Part shown: positions 8,612 to 18,131 of the stretch, in pieces
How positions within the stretch are numbered: the stretch's first letter is position 1
Layout: the number at the start of each line of letters is the position of its first letter
Source: an uncultured Muribaculaceae bacterium
GTDB lineage: Bacteria > Bacteroidota > Bacteroidia > Bacteroidales > Muribaculaceae
Length of the DNA stretch: 23,632 bases
Direction: 5' to 3'
Assembly (NCBI GenBank): GCA_910578365.1
Contig: CAJTRC010000042.1
Span: 1-23,632 of the forward strand
The notes under the pieces: generated by a model
Database searches by the model: none
Told to the model about the DNA's origin: nothing
Seen by the model: only the letters and a program-made list of their open reading frames with translations
Translations under genes and position numbers: made by a program

Positions 8612-10051
8612 ATGATTAAGAATATATTCAGATCGCTGCTGTGCGTGGCTGCCGTAGCCGCCGTCAGCTCCTGCGACAAGGACGACATATATATAGGCGG
8701 TGCCGACGACAGCGGCATCATCAGCCCCGACGGCAACGTGGTATATCTTACCGACGGCAACGGACGCAGCGATGTAGGCTTTGTGGAATTCAAGGATTCG
8801 TACAGCCTCGACCTTTACCTGCGCTCGTCGAAGGCCATTGAGGGCACTGCCTCGGTAACACTCAGCTATGACCTCTCGGTTCTCGAGGCCTACAATGCCG
8901 GCTCGGGCAGCGATGTGGCTGCCTTCCCCCAGGCAAGCGTAAGCCTGGCCGACGGCGGCAAAATCAGCATCAGCGCCGGCGAACTGTCAAGCCCGGCATA
9001 CAAGCTGCAGCTCAGCAGCAACGATGCCCTCGACCCCGAAACCACCTACGCAGTGCCTCTGAAGCTTACTCCCGAAAACGCCGCACTGGCCGGAGGTGCC
9101 ACTTCGTATGTGGTGCTTGTGCGCGACTGCACCAAGTTCCCCGGAACCGAGAAGTACTACGACGGCAAGCCCGGCATGAAGATTATCAGTGTTATTGAAG
9201 TGAACGACATCAACCCGCTGAACGTAATGGGCTTCACCCTTAAGGAAAGCGGCAAGCAGTTCTTCGACATTGTGGTACTGTTCTCGGCCAACATCAACTA
9301 CAACGCCCAGACAGGCCGCGTATATGTAAGCCGCAACGAGAACGTACAGGCTCTGCTCGACCAGCGCGACAAGTACATCAAGCCCCTGCAGGACCGCGGT
9401 ATCAAGGTAGTGCTCGGCATTTTGGGCAACCACGACATCTCGGGTATCTCCACTCTGAAGCCCGAGCTGGCCAAGGAGTTCGCCGCCGAAGTGAAGAACC
9501 TCTGCGACGCTTATGAGCTCGACGGTATTTTCCTCGACGACGAATATACCGACTATGAAGGCGCAGGCTCCACCACCATCCCCGGCTTCACCGCCCCGTC
9601 GGTAGAGGCTGCCTCGCGCATGGCATACGAAATCCGCAAGGCCCAGCCCTCGCGCCTGCTCATCAGCTACCGCTACGAAGCTTTGTACGACGCTGTAGCC
9701 GTCGACGGCATGGAACCCGGACAGATTTTCGACTATGTGGTCAACGACTACTGGCAGACTTCAAACCCCTGCGACACCTATCCCGGTCTGAAAATCAGCC
9801 AGGCAGGTACCGGCTCATGGAACTGCTCGGACTACTCGCAGTGCATACCCTCGAACACCAGCTGGACCGACAGATTCTCGCTTGAAGGCATGCGTCAGGA
9901 TGGCTACGGAGCGTTGCTGATATTCAACTTCAACGTCAACCCCGGCTACTGGCTGACAAACTATATCCTGTATGACATGAGCCAGGCCGCCTCGGCTTTC
10001 TGGAACGCAGAGCTTGAGTACGACAACTCGTGGTATAACAAAGATTTCTAA
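8612..10051 (+). CDS. GH18 endo-beta-N-acetylglucosaminidase, surface lipoprotein
   Basis: This 479-residue enzyme is predicted to cut the GlcNAc-beta-1,4-GlcNAc core of N-glycans, releasing the glycan from protein. The lipobox is VSSC21, followed by DKDDIY, an acidic surface-export signal. An N-terminal DUF1735 domain (about 38-170) precedes the GH18 barrel (about 185-470). The catalytic strand reads LDGIFLDDEY (303-312), with Asp309 and Glu311 in the places of the DxE pair that drives substrate-assisted catalysis in EndoH/EndoF-type GH18 enzymes. The preceding strand VVLGILGNHD (266-275) and the downstream YRYEALYD also fit. The domain plan matches the Bacteroides GH18 that acts on high-mannose N-glycans. 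Specificity for high-mannose over complex glycans is inferred from the GH92 neighbours. It is the last gene of the surface block, before a strong hairpin. Confidence 0.93.
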   Translation: MIKNIFRSLLCVAAVAAVSSCDKDDIYIGGADDSGIISPDGNVVYLTDGNGRSDVGFVEFKDSYSLDLYLRSSKAIEGTASVTLSYDLSVLEAYNAGSGSDVAAFPQASVSLADGGKISISAGELSSPAYKLQLSSNDALDPETTYAVPLKLTPENAALAGGATSYVVLVRDCTKFPGTEKYYDGKPGMKIISVIEVNDINPLNVMGFTLKESGKQFFDIVVLFSANINYNAQTGRVYVSRNENVQALLDQRDKYIKPLQDRGIKVVLGILGNHDISGISTLKPELAKEFAAEVKNLCDAYELDGIFLDDEYTDYEGAGSTTIPGFTAPSVEAASRMAYEIRKAQPSRLLISYRYEALYDAVAVDGMEPGQIFDYVVNDYWQTSNPCDTYPGLKISQAGTGSWNCSDYSQCIPSNTSWTDRFSLEGMRQDGYGALLIFNFNVNPGYWLTNYILYDMSQAASAFWNAELEYDNSWYNKDF

Positions 10052-10065
10052 TCGTTAATTCAGAG

Positions 10066-10120
10066 AGGGGTGTTCCGGTGCCTGCAGGCTGTTGATGTCT
10101 GCAAGCACTGCGACACCCCT
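10066..10120 (+). other. Long intergenic hairpin between GH18 and ROK genes
   Basis: The 86-base gap after the GH18 stop folds almost entirely. The outer stem AGGGGTGT (10066-10073) pairs perfectly with ACACCCCT (10113-10120). The inner stem 10078-10087 pairs with 10099-10108 (10 bp with one C-A mismatch), with an 11-base loop at 10088-10098. A short mixed internal loop separates the stems. No T run follows (TTCATAATC), so full termination is doubtful. It may be a partial terminator or an mRNA-stabilising or processing element that separates the surface block from the kinase/mannosidase block. The pairing is seen directly; the function is inference. Confidence 0.65.
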
Positions 10121-10137
10121 TCATAATCAATAATATC

Positions 10138-11247
10138 ATGTACACACACGACGACAGAATTGTAGCCACCCTCGATGCCGGCGGCACCAACCTTGTATTC
10201 GGGGCCATGCGCGGCTGTGAGTTTATAGCCGACCCGGTTACAATCCCCTCCTGCGGCGACAATCTCGACCGCTGCATGGAGTCGATAGTCAATGGATTCA
10301 CTACCATCTTCAATCTTTGCGAAGAAAAGCCCACGGCCATTTCATTCGCATTCCCCGGCCCGGCCAGCTACAAGGAGGGCATAGTGGGCGGATATCTGCC
10401 CAACTTTCCGGCATTCCGCGACGGCGTGGCTCTGGGCCCGTTTCTTGAGGAGAAATTCGGTGTGCCTGTGTTTATCAACAACGACGGCGACCTGTTCGCC
10501 TTCGGTGAGGCAACTGCCGGCATAATGCCTGAAATCAACAGCAAGGTAGCCGCACTGGGCGGCTCTCGGGTGTACCGCAACCTGCTGGGCTATACCTTCG
10601 GCACCGGTTTCGGCATAGGCGAAGTCATCGACGGCCGTCTGAACCTGGGCAACAACTCCTGCGTTGAAACCTTCTGCATACCTTCGTCGGTCGACAATTC
10701 GATTATGGCCGAAGACTATGTGGCCATACGCGCCATCGTACGCGAGTACGCCCGCCTTGAACCCGCCGCTCCGCAAGGCCTCACGCCCAAAGATATCTGC
10801 GACATAGCCGACGGCAAGCGCGAGGGCAATTCCGAGGCCGCCCGCGAAAGTTTCCGCATCTTCGGAGCAGCTGCCGGCGATGCCATGGCTACAGCCGTGA
10901 CCCTGACCGACTCGCTGCTGGTAATAGGCGGCGGACTCACCGGTGCCGCCCGCCATTTCATGCCGTCGCTGCTGCAGGCTCTGCGCTCGACCGTAAAAAC
11001 CATCAACGGCGAGCAGGTAAAGCGTGTGCAGATGGAGGTATTCGACCTGGACGATGATGAACAGCTCGGCCGCTTTGCTCTTGGCGATGCCCGCCTGCTG
11101 AAAGTGTACGGCTCGGAACGCACCGTAACCTACGACCCCATGAAGCGCACCGGTATTGCCATTTCGAAACTCGGCGCATCCAAGGCCATATCCATCGGCG
11201 CCTATACTTACGCTCTCTCTCAGCTCGATGCCGCACAGGCCGAGTGA
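10138..11247 (+). CDS. ROK-family sugar kinase
   Basis: This 369-residue cytoplasmic protein has no signal peptide. It has the ROK/ASKHA ATP site DAGGTN (13-18), the catalytic region FINNDGDLFAFGE (112-124, Asp116 the probable base), the glycine loop FGTGFGIG (154-161) and VIGGGLTG (262-269). It has no N-terminal helix-turn-helix, so it is a kinase rather than a NagC/Xyl-type repressor. The usual ROK zinc motif (CxCGxxGCxE) is absent: the equivalent stretch, about 170-187, has only Cys175 and Cys180. In this operon it most likely phosphorylates GlcNAc or mannose produced from the glycan by the GH130 and GH92 enzymes; which one cannot be read from the sequence. It starts 18 bases after the hairpin and ends 36 bases before the first GH92 gene. 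Confidence 0.9.
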   Translation: MYTHDDRIVATLDAGGTNLVFGAMRGCEFIADPVTIPSCGDNLDRCMESIVNGFTTIFNLCEEKPTAISFAFPGPASYKEGIVGGYLPNFPAFRDGVALGPFLEEKFGVPVFINNDGDLFAFGEATAGIMPEINSKVAALGGSRVYRNLLGYTFGTGFGIGEVIDGRLNLGNNSCVETFCIPSSVDNSIMAEDYVAIRAIVREYARLEPAAPQGLTPKDICDIADGKREGNSEAARESFRIFGAAAGDAMATAVTLTDSLLVIGGGLTGAARHFMPSLLQALRSTVKTINGEQVKRVQMEVFDLDDDEQLGRFALGDARLLKVYGSERTVTYDPMKRTGIAISKLGASKAISIGAYTYALSQLDAAQAE

Positions 11248-11283
11248 GGAATAACCATCAAAGAATCACTCCACCTTACAGCA

Positions 11284-13506
11284 ATGAACAAATACGCTCC
11301 CATCCGGCTGCTGCCCTTTTGCGCCGCCGCCGCAATATGCAGCCTTGCCGCAATATCGTGCCAGAGCAAGCAGCAGGCTGCCGACGACTCTGCATTTGAC
11401 CCGGCTTCGCTGGTCAACCCCATGATAGGCACCGACTTCACCGGCAACACCTACCCCGGTGCACAGGCGCCTTTCGGCATGGTGCAGCTGAGCCCCGACA
11501 ACGGTCTGCCCGGCTGGGACCGTATTTCGGGATATTTCTACCCCGACTCCACCATCGCCGGCTTCTCGCATACCCATCTGAGCGGTACCGGAGCCGGCGA
11601 CCTTTACGATATTTCGTTCATGCCGGTGACCCGACCGATCAAGGTTGGCGATGCTCCGCTGGGCATTCACAGCAAATTCAGCCACGACAGCGAAACCGCC
11701 CGCGCCGGCTACTACAAAGTTACACTCGACGATTATGGTATTGACGTCGAACTCACCGCCACACCGCGCGTAGGCCTCCAGCGCTACACCATGCCCGGAG
11801 GCGAGGCCGCCGTGATTCTGAATCTCAGCAAGGCCATGAACTGGGACGCCACCACTGCGGCTGAAATAAACATCGTCGACAGTGTGACAGTGACCGGATA
11901 CCGCTTCTCCGACGGCTGGGCACGCAACCAGAAAGTGTGGTTTGCCAGCCGCTTCTCGCGCCCCTTCGACGGAGTGGAGCTGCACGATTCGGTCATAGGC
12001 CCGGACGCCAAGGCGCAGGATGCCGCTTTCTTTTTCAACACCACCAAAGGCGAACAGATAACCGTGGCCACCGCCATTTCGGGCACCTCGGTCGAAAACG
12101 CCATGGCAAATCTTATGGCCGAAGCCCCGGAAATCGACTTCGACAAGGCCGAAGCCGCCACACACAGTGCGTGGAACGACGAACTGGGCCGCATACGCAT
12201 AAGCACTCCCGACAGCTCGCTGCAGCGGGTGTTCTATACCGCCCTCTACCATTCGATGCTGGCTCCGACCATCTACTGCGATACCGACGGCTCGTATACG
12301 GGCCCCGACGGCAAGGTACACAAGGCTGACGGCTGGACCAACTATTCGTCCTTCTCCACATGGGATACCTACCGGGCCTCGCACCCGCTCTATACCATAA
12401 TCGACCCCGTACGCGCCGGCGACATGGCCCGCTCGCTCACCGAATTCGGCCTGCAGAACGGCCGACTGCCGGTATGGAACATGTGGGGTGCCGAAACCGA
12501 CATGATGATAGGCTATCACTCGGCTCCCATTATCGTGGACGCGATACTAAAAGGACTGGGCGACATCGATGCCGAAAAAGCGCTCGACATTATGGTGGCC
12601 ACCGCCCGCAACCGCACCTACCGCCAGCTGGGCGACTTTATCGACCTGGGCTATGTGCCTGTGGTGGACGGTGACAACTGGGAGATGTCGAAAACCCTCG
12701 AATACGCATTCGACGACTACGCCATAGCCATGCTGGCACAGCATCTGGGCAAGACCGACATTTACAACGAATTCATAAAGCGTGCCGGCAACTACGCCAA
12801 CACCTACAACCCGGCCACCGCCTTCTTCCAGCCACGCATGCGCGACGGCTCGTTTATGGAACCGTTCAACCCCGATGCCTACACCGAGGAAATCTGCGAG
12901 AGCAATGCCTGGCAATACCTCTTCTCGGTTCAGCACGATATCGAAGGAATGACCCGCCTGTTCGGCGGTCCGGACGCTCTCGAGGCCAAACTCGACAGCA
13001 TGGTAAGCCATCAGACCGACCCCTCGGTGGAACTGCCCATATTCTCCACCGGCATGATAGGCCAGTACGCACACGGCAACGAACCCTCGCACCATAATCC
13101 CTACCTCTACAACTACACCGCCTCGCCCTGGAAGGGAGCCGACTGGCTGCGCCGCATCATGACCGAACTATATACCGACACCCCAGAAGGCCTGCCCGGC
13201 AACGAGGACATGGGCCAGATGTCGGCTTGGTATGTACTCTCCGCCATGGGATTCTACCCCGTAAACCCTGTATCGGGCATATACGAACTGGGCGCTCCCA
13301 TGCTGCAGCAGGCTGTAATAGCCGTACCCGGAGGCAAGACATTCACTATCAAGGCAAACGGGCTCTCCGACTCCAAGCGCTACATAGGCTCGGCCAAACT
13401 CAACGGCAAAGCCATCGCCGAGCCTCGAATTTCGCACAGCGACATCATGGCCGGCGGCACTCTCGAACTGGAAATGACCGACAGCCCTACAAATCCCTGG
13501 AAATAA
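11284..13506 (+). CDS. GH92 exo-alpha-mannosidase 1 (lipoprotein, NEPSHH type)
   Basis: This 740-residue enzyme has a lipobox at AAISC26 followed by QSKQQ, which lacks the acidic surface signal, so a periplasm-facing lipoprotein is expected. Family signatures in order are VNPMIGTDF (44-52) and PFGMVQLSPD (63-72) in the N-terminal beta-sandwich, GFSHTHLSGTG (93-103), STWDTYRASHPL in the (alpha/alpha)6 barrel, YAHGNEPSHH (595-604, Glu600) and GNEDMGQMSAW (639-649). GH92 enzymes are Ca2+-dependent inverting exo-alpha-mannosidases whose acidic catalytic and metal residues lie in the C-terminal barrel. The SHTHxSGTG plus NEPSHH combination resembles alpha-1,2-mannosidases of this family, so removal of the outer alpha-1,2 caps is the likely role. 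It lies 36 bases after the kinase and 21 before the next GH92. Confidence 0.95.
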   Translation: MNKYAPIRLLPFCAAAAICSLAAISCQSKQQAADDSAFDPASLVNPMIGTDFTGNTYPGAQAPFGMVQLSPDNGLPGWDRISGYFYPDSTIAGFSHTHLSGTGAGDLYDISFMPVTRPIKVGDAPLGIHSKFSHDSETARAGYYKVTLDDYGIDVELTATPRVGLQRYTMPGGEAAVILNLSKAMNWDATTAAEINIVDSVTVTGYRFSDGWARNQKVWFASRFSRPFDGVELHDSVIGPDAKAQDAAFFFNTTKGEQITVATAISGTSVENAMANLMAEAPEIDFDKAEAATHSAWNDELGRIRISTPDSSLQRVFYTALYHSMLAPTIYCDTDGSYTGPDGKVHKADGWTNYSSFSTWDTYRASHPLYTIIDPVRAGDMARSLTEFGLQNGRLPVWNMWGAETDMMIGYHSAPIIVDAILKGLGDIDAEKALDIMVATARNRTYRQLGDFIDLGYVPVVDGDNWEMSKTLEYAFDDYAIAMLAQHLGKTDIYNEFIKRAGNYANTYNPATAFFQPRMRDGSFMEPFNPDAYTEEICESNAWQYLFSVQHDIEGMTRLFGGPDALEAKLDSMVSHQTDPSVELPIFSTGMIGQYAHGNEPSHHNPYLYNYTASPWKGADWLRRIMTELYTDTPEGLPGNEDMGQMSAWYVLSAMGFYPVNPVSGIYELGAPMLQQAVIAVPGGKTFTIKANGLSDSKRYIGSAKLNGKAIAEPRISHSDIMAGGTLELEMTDSPTNPWK

Positions 13507-13527
13507 GCAAACCTCATATATCGCATA

Positions 13528-15834
13528 ATGAAAAATACTATCCATATAGCAGCGCTTGCTCTGGCGGTGACCGGACTGGCGGCATGCTCTGGCAATAAGC
13601 CCGAGGCATCGGTGCGCGACTATGCCTCGTATGTGAACCCCATGATAGGCACCGGCGGCCACGGCCACACCTTCCCCGGCGCCGTGACACCGCACGGCAT
13701 GATACAGCCCTCGCCCGACACTCGCATCGACGGCTGGGACGCATGCTCGGGTTACTATATTGCCGACACTCTGATTAACGGCTTCTCGCACACTCACGTC
13801 AGCGGCACCGGCTGCGCCGACTACGGCGACGTACTTATCATGCCCACCGTAGGCGACAGGCAGATTGACAATCAGGTCGACACGCTCCAGAACCTGCCAT
13901 ACGCATCGGCCTTCTCGCACGACAACGAAACTGCCGAGCCCGGCTACTACTCGGTGAAGCTCGACCGCTACGGCATTCTGGCCGAATCGACCGCCTCGGA
14001 CCGTGTGGCTCTGCACCGCTTCACCTTCCCCGACGACATGCAGCAGGGCCAGGCCGGCATGATTATCGACATGGACTACTCGATTCAGCGACAGCGCAAC
14101 ATCACCATGGACATTCATGCCATAAGCGACACTGAAATCGCCGGATATAAAATGACCAAATACTGGGCCTTCGATCAAGGCATTTATTTCTATGCCAAGT
14201 TCTCGAGCCCGTTTAATATAGAATTTGTAAGCGACACCGTCACCAACACCAAAGGCGAGCCTTACGAACGCTGCAAGGCGCTGCTGAGTTTCCCCGAAAT
14301 AAAGGCAGGCGAACAGCTGCTGGCCAAAGTGGCAGTATCGGCTGTCGACGAACAGGGTGCCCGCGGAAACGTGGAGGCCGAGATGCCCGGATTCGATTTC
14401 GACGGCACCCGCACGCAGGCACGCGCCAAGTGGAACGACTGGCTGGCCCGAATCGATGTTCCCGACAGTGAGAACTCCGACGACCTCACCACTTTCTACA
14501 CAGCCCTCTATCACACCGCCATTGCGCCCAACCTCTTTACAGATGCCGACGGCCGCTATCTGGGCATGGACCGACAGCCCCGCCAGGGCAGCGCCGACAA
14601 ACCCATATACACCATTTTCTCGACCTGGGACACCTTCCGCGCCCTTCACCCGCTGCTGACCATAATCGACCCCGAGCTGAACGATGCCTTTATGAACTCG
14701 CTGCTGCTCAAGGCCCGCGAAGGCGGCATCCTGCCCATGTGGGAGCTGGCGTCGAACTACACCGGCACCATGATTGGCTACCACACCGCCGCCATGCTGG
14801 CCGATGCCGTGGCCAAGGGCCAGAACAGCTTCGACCCCAAAGAAGCCCTTGACGCCGCCGTACGCGCCGCCGAGTATAATCCGGAGGGCATAACCGCTCC
14901 TCCGGCCGTAGTGGCCTGCCTGATGCCTCAGGCCAAATACTACAAGAATCTGCAAGGCTGGATTCCATCCGACAAAGACCATGAATCGGTGGCCAAAGCT
15001 CTTGAATATGCCTACGACGACTGGGCTATAGCCCGTCTGGCCGAGGCTGTGGGCGATACCGCCCTACAGGCCCGATACGATGCCTACGGCAAGGCATACA
15101 GGCACTACTTCGACCCGGTCACACGCTTTATGCGCGGCAAGATGAGCGACGGCAGCTGGCGCGAGCCCTTCAATCCACGCTCGTCGAACCACCGCAACGA
15201 CGACTACTGCGAAGGCACCGCCTGGCAGTGGACATGGTTCGTACCTCACGACGTAGACGGCCTGGTTGAACTCATGGGTGGCCGCGAGGCATTCGCCGGC
15301 AAACTCGACTCGCTGTTCAACGCTTCGTCGGAGCTGGAGGGCGAACTGGTGTCGGCCGACATATCGGGCCTCATAGGCCAGTACGCCCACGGCAACGAAC
15401 CCTCGCATCACGTAATCCACCTGTACAACTATGTGGGACAGCCCTGGAAGACTCAGGAACTGGTGGGCCGCATCTTCCGCGAGCAGTATCACAACGACCC
15501 CGACGGTCTGTCGGGCAACGAGGACTGCGGACAGATGTCGGCATGGCTCATACTCAACGCCATGGGCATATACCAGGTGGCTCCCGGCAACCCGGTATAC
15601 TCGCTTGGCCGCCCTCTGTTCAGCCACATGACCGTGAATCTGCCGGGCGGCAAGACTCTCGACATAGAGGCCACCGGCCTGAGCGATACCAACACCTATG
15701 TGAAGTCGGTAAGCCTCAACGGCAAACGTCTGACATCACCTTTCATCAGCCACAAGGACATTATCGACGGCGGCAAACTGCTGTTCGAAATGACCGACAA
15801 AGCCTGTGACACCTTCAGCAATACCGAAAAATAA
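13528..15834 (+). CDS. GH92 exo-alpha-mannosidase 2 (lipoprotein, NEPSHH type)
   Basis: This 768-residue enzyme has a lipobox at LAAC20 followed by SGNKP, with no acidic surface-export signal, so it probably faces the periplasm. Signatures are YVNPMIGTGGHGHTFPGA (35-52), PHGMIQPSPDT (55-65), GFSHTHVSGTGCADYGD (85-101), STWDTFRALHPL, YAHGNEPSHH (619-628, Glu624) and GNEDCGQMSAW (663-673). The SHTHVSGTGC...GD and NEPSHH elements are those of the alpha-1,2-type GH92 enzymes. It shares the layout of mannosidase 1 but differs throughout, so this is not a recent duplication. The stop codon overlaps the next start by one base (TAATG), indicating translational coupling to mannosidase 3. It probably trims alpha-1,2-linked mannose, perhaps of a different branch from enzyme 1. 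Confidence 0.95.
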   Translation: MKNTIHIAALALAVTGLAACSGNKPEASVRDYASYVNPMIGTGGHGHTFPGAVTPHGMIQPSPDTRIDGWDACSGYYIADTLINGFSHTHVSGTGCADYGDVLIMPTVGDRQIDNQVDTLQNLPYASAFSHDNETAEPGYYSVKLDRYGILAESTASDRVALHRFTFPDDMQQGQAGMIIDMDYSIQRQRNITMDIHAISDTEIAGYKMTKYWAFDQGIYFYAKFSSPFNIEFVSDTVTNTKGEPYERCKALLSFPEIKAGEQLLAKVAVSAVDEQGARGNVEAEMPGFDFDGTRTQARAKWNDWLARIDVPDSENSDDLTTFYTALYHTAIAPNLFTDADGRYLGMDRQPRQGSADKPIYTIFSTWDTFRALHPLLTIIDPELNDAFMNSLLLKAREGGILPMWELASNYTGTMIGYHTAAMLADAVAKGQNSFDPKEALDAAVRAAEYNPEGITAPPAVVACLMPQAKYYKNLQGWIPSDKDHESVAKALEYAYDDWAIARLAEAVGDTALQARYDAYGKAYRHYFDPVTRFMRGKMSDGSWREPFNPRSSNHRNDDYCEGTAWQWTWFVPHDVDGLVELMGGREAFAGKLDSLFNASSELEGELVSADISGLIGQYAHGNEPSHHVIHLYNYVGQPWKTQELVGRIFREQYHNDPDGLSGNEDCGQMSAWLILNAMGIYQVAPGNPVYSLGRPLFSHMTVNLPGGKTLDIEATGLSDTNTYVKSVSLNGKRLTSPFISHKDIIDGGKLLFEMTDKACDTFSNTEK

Positions 15835-18131
15835 TGAAAAAATATCTGACCATCTGCCTGGCCCTGGCCACTTCGACAGGCGTTTTCGCTGTAAGCGACC
15901 CCGCTGACCTTGTAAATCCGCTCGTAGGCACCCAGTCTACTTTCGAACTCTCCACCGGCAACACCTATCCGGCCATAGCAATGCCCTGGGGCATGAATTT
16001 CTGGACTCCTCAAACCGGTGAGAACGGTTCCGGATGGCAATACGTGTACACCGAAAATCGTATCCGCGGCCTCAAACAGACCCACCAGCCCTCGCCCTGG
16101 ATAAATGATTACGGCGCATTCTCGCTGATGCCCGAAACCGGCACTCTGGTGCTGTCCGACAAGGAACGCGGCTCGTGGTTCTCGCACAAATCGGAGGAGG
16201 CCAGGCCGTACTATTACAAAGTGTATCTGGCCGACTACGACATAACTGCCGAAATAGCGCCCACCGAACGCGCCGCCATGATACAGTTTACCTATCCTGC
16301 CACCGACGCGCCTTTTATGGTAATCGACGCTTTCGACAACAATGGCAGCGTAGACGTGCAACCCGATAAAATGCGTGTGACCGGCATAGCCACCAACAAC
16401 CACGGAGGTGTGCCCGACAACTTCGCCAACTACTTTGTAATCGAATTCGACCATCCGTTTACCATGGTCGAGTCGCAGGGCTCAGTGGCCGGCATACGCT
16501 TTGCTCCGACCACACGCGGCGAAAAAATCACAGCCCGCGTGGCATCGTCGTTCATCAGCCCCGAACAGGCCGTACAGAACCTCAAGGAGCTTGGCGACAT
16601 GACCTTCGCGCAGGTCAAGGCCATGGGCAAAGAACGCTGGAACGACATCCTGGGACGCTTCGACGTGGAAGGAGCCGGCATCGACAAAGACCGCACCTTC
16701 TACAGCGCCCTGTACCGCTCGCTACTCTTCCCCCGCAAACTCTATGAAATCACACCTGCCGGCGAAACCGTTCACTACAGCCCCTACAACGGCAAGACTC
16801 TGCCCGGCTACATGTACACCGACACCGGTCTGTGGGACACCTTCCGTGCGCTCTTCCCGCTGCTCAACCTTGTTTACCCCTCGGTGAACAAAGAAATCCA
16901 GGAAGGCATGCTCAACGCCTACCGCGAGAGCGGCTTCTTCCCCGAATGGGCATCGCCGGGCCACCGCGATTGCATGGTCGGCAACAACTCGGCATCGATT
17001 CTGGCCGATGCCTATCTCAACGGCACTCAGGTAGCCGACACCGAAACCCTGTGGAATGGCATTGTCAACGGCACCGAGAACGTACACCCCGAGGTACGCT
17101 CCACCGGTCGTCTGGGCCACGAGTACTACAACACTCTGGGATATGTGCCCTACAACGTAGGCATCAACGAGAATGCCGCCCGCACCCTGGAGTACGCCTA
17201 CGACGACTGGGCCATATATCAGCTGGCCAAGGCGCTCGGACGCCCTGTGAAAGAGCAGGAGAAATATGCCCGCCGCGCACTAAACTACCGCAACCTCTTC
17301 GACCCTGAAACCAAACTGATGCGCGGACGCAACGAAGACGGCAGCTTCCAGGCGCCGTTCTCGCCGCTCAAATGGGGCGACGCCTTTACCGAGGGCAACG
17401 CATGGCACTACACCTGGAGCGTATTCCACGACCCGCAGGGACTGATTGACCTCATGGGCGGACGCAAGGAGTTCACTGCCATGATGGACTCGGTGTTCTC
17501 GGTGCCCCCGCATTTCGACGACAGCTACTACGGCTTCCCCATACATGAAATTCGCGAAATGCAGGTGATGGACATGGGCAACTACGCCCACGGCAACCAG
17601 CCCGTACAGCACATGATTTACCTCTACAACTGGGCGGGCGAACCCTGGAAAACCCAGTACCGGACCCGCGAGGTCATCGACCGCATGTACACCGACGGTC
17701 CCGACGGCTATTGCGGCGACGAGGACAACGGCCAGACTTCGGCCTGGTATGTATTCTCCACTCTTGGCTTCTATCCCGTGGCTCCCGGCACCGGCGAATA
17801 CGCCATCACATCGCCGCTGTTCAAAAAGGCCACAATTCGCCTGGAGAACGGCAAGACCGTGGTAATAAACGCCCCGGACAACAGCAGCGACAAACGCTAT
17901 ATTGGCTCGATGAAGGTAAACGGCGCCGATTTAGACCGCAACTTCTTTACCCGCGACCAGCTGATGGACGGAGCCGTAATCGACATTGTAATGGACAGCA
18001 AGCCCAATACCGCACGCGGTGTCGACAAGTCAGCCGCGCCCTACTCGTTCAGCAACGAGCTCCGTGCTACCTCCGCAGGCCGCAAACTGCTGAAAAGTGT
18101 TGAAAAAGAGCAAAGCTCAAAAAAGAAATGA
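15834..18131 (+). CDS. GH92 exo-alpha-mannosidase 3 (periplasmic, NQPVQHM type)
   Basis: This 765-residue enzyme has a type I signal peptide ending near VFA19 with no lipobox Cys, so it should be soluble in the periplasm. The N-terminal domain reads VNPLVGTQS (27-35), MPWGMNFWTPQTG (50-62) and RGLKQTHQPSPWINDYG (78-94), a form distinct from the SHTH type of enzymes 1 and 2. The barrel motif is YAHGNQPVQHM (584-594) with Gln589 where they have Glu, and the acidic motif is GDEDNGQTSAW (628-638). This points to a different linkage, plausibly the inner alpha-1,3 or alpha-1,6 mannose; linkage cannot be settled by eye. It overlaps gene 2 by one base and the MFS gene by four (ATGA), so it is tightly coupled to both. 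The C-terminus is lysine-rich. Confidence 0.94.
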   Translation: MKKYLTICLALATSTGVFAVSDPADLVNPLVGTQSTFELSTGNTYPAIAMPWGMNFWTPQTGENGSGWQYVYTENRIRGLKQTHQPSPWINDYGAFSLMPETGTLVLSDKERGSWFSHKSEEARPYYYKVYLADYDITAEIAPTERAAMIQFTYPATDAPFMVIDAFDNNGSVDVQPDKMRVTGIATNNHGGVPDNFANYFVIEFDHPFTMVESQGSVAGIRFAPTTRGEKITARVASSFISPEQAVQNLKELGDMTFAQVKAMGKERWNDILGRFDVEGAGIDKDRTFYSALYRSLLFPRKLYEITPAGETVHYSPYNGKTLPGYMYTDTGLWDTFRALFPLLNLVYPSVNKEIQEGMLNAYRESGFFPEWASPGHRDCMVGNNSASILADAYLNGTQVADTETLWNGIVNGTENVHPEVRSTGRLGHEYYNTLGYVPYNVGINENAARTLEYAYDDWAIYQLAKALGRPVKEQEKYARRALNYRNLFDPETKLMRGRNEDGSFQAPFSPLKWGDAFTEGNAWHYTWSVFHDPQGLIDLMGGRKEFTAMMDSVFSVPPHFDDSYYGFPIHEIREMQVMDMGNYAHGNQPVQHMIYLYNWAGEPWKTQYRTREVIDRMYTDGPDGYCGDEDNGQTSAWYVFSTLGFYPVAPGTGEYAITSPLFKKATIRLENGKTVVINAPDNSSDKRYIGSMKVNGADLDRNFFTRDQLMDGAVIDIVMDSKPNTARGVDKSAAPYSFSNELRATSAGRKLLKSVEKEQSSKKK

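Noticed and set aside
10138..11247. ROK protein as a NagC-type transcription repressor
   Set aside because: There is no N-terminal helix-turn-helix, and the ATP and catalytic motifs of a kinase are intact from residue 13 on.
11284..18131. Tandem GH92 genes as a recent gene amplification
   Set aside because: The three proteins differ throughout and carry different active-site motifs; no long DNA repeat is visible between them.
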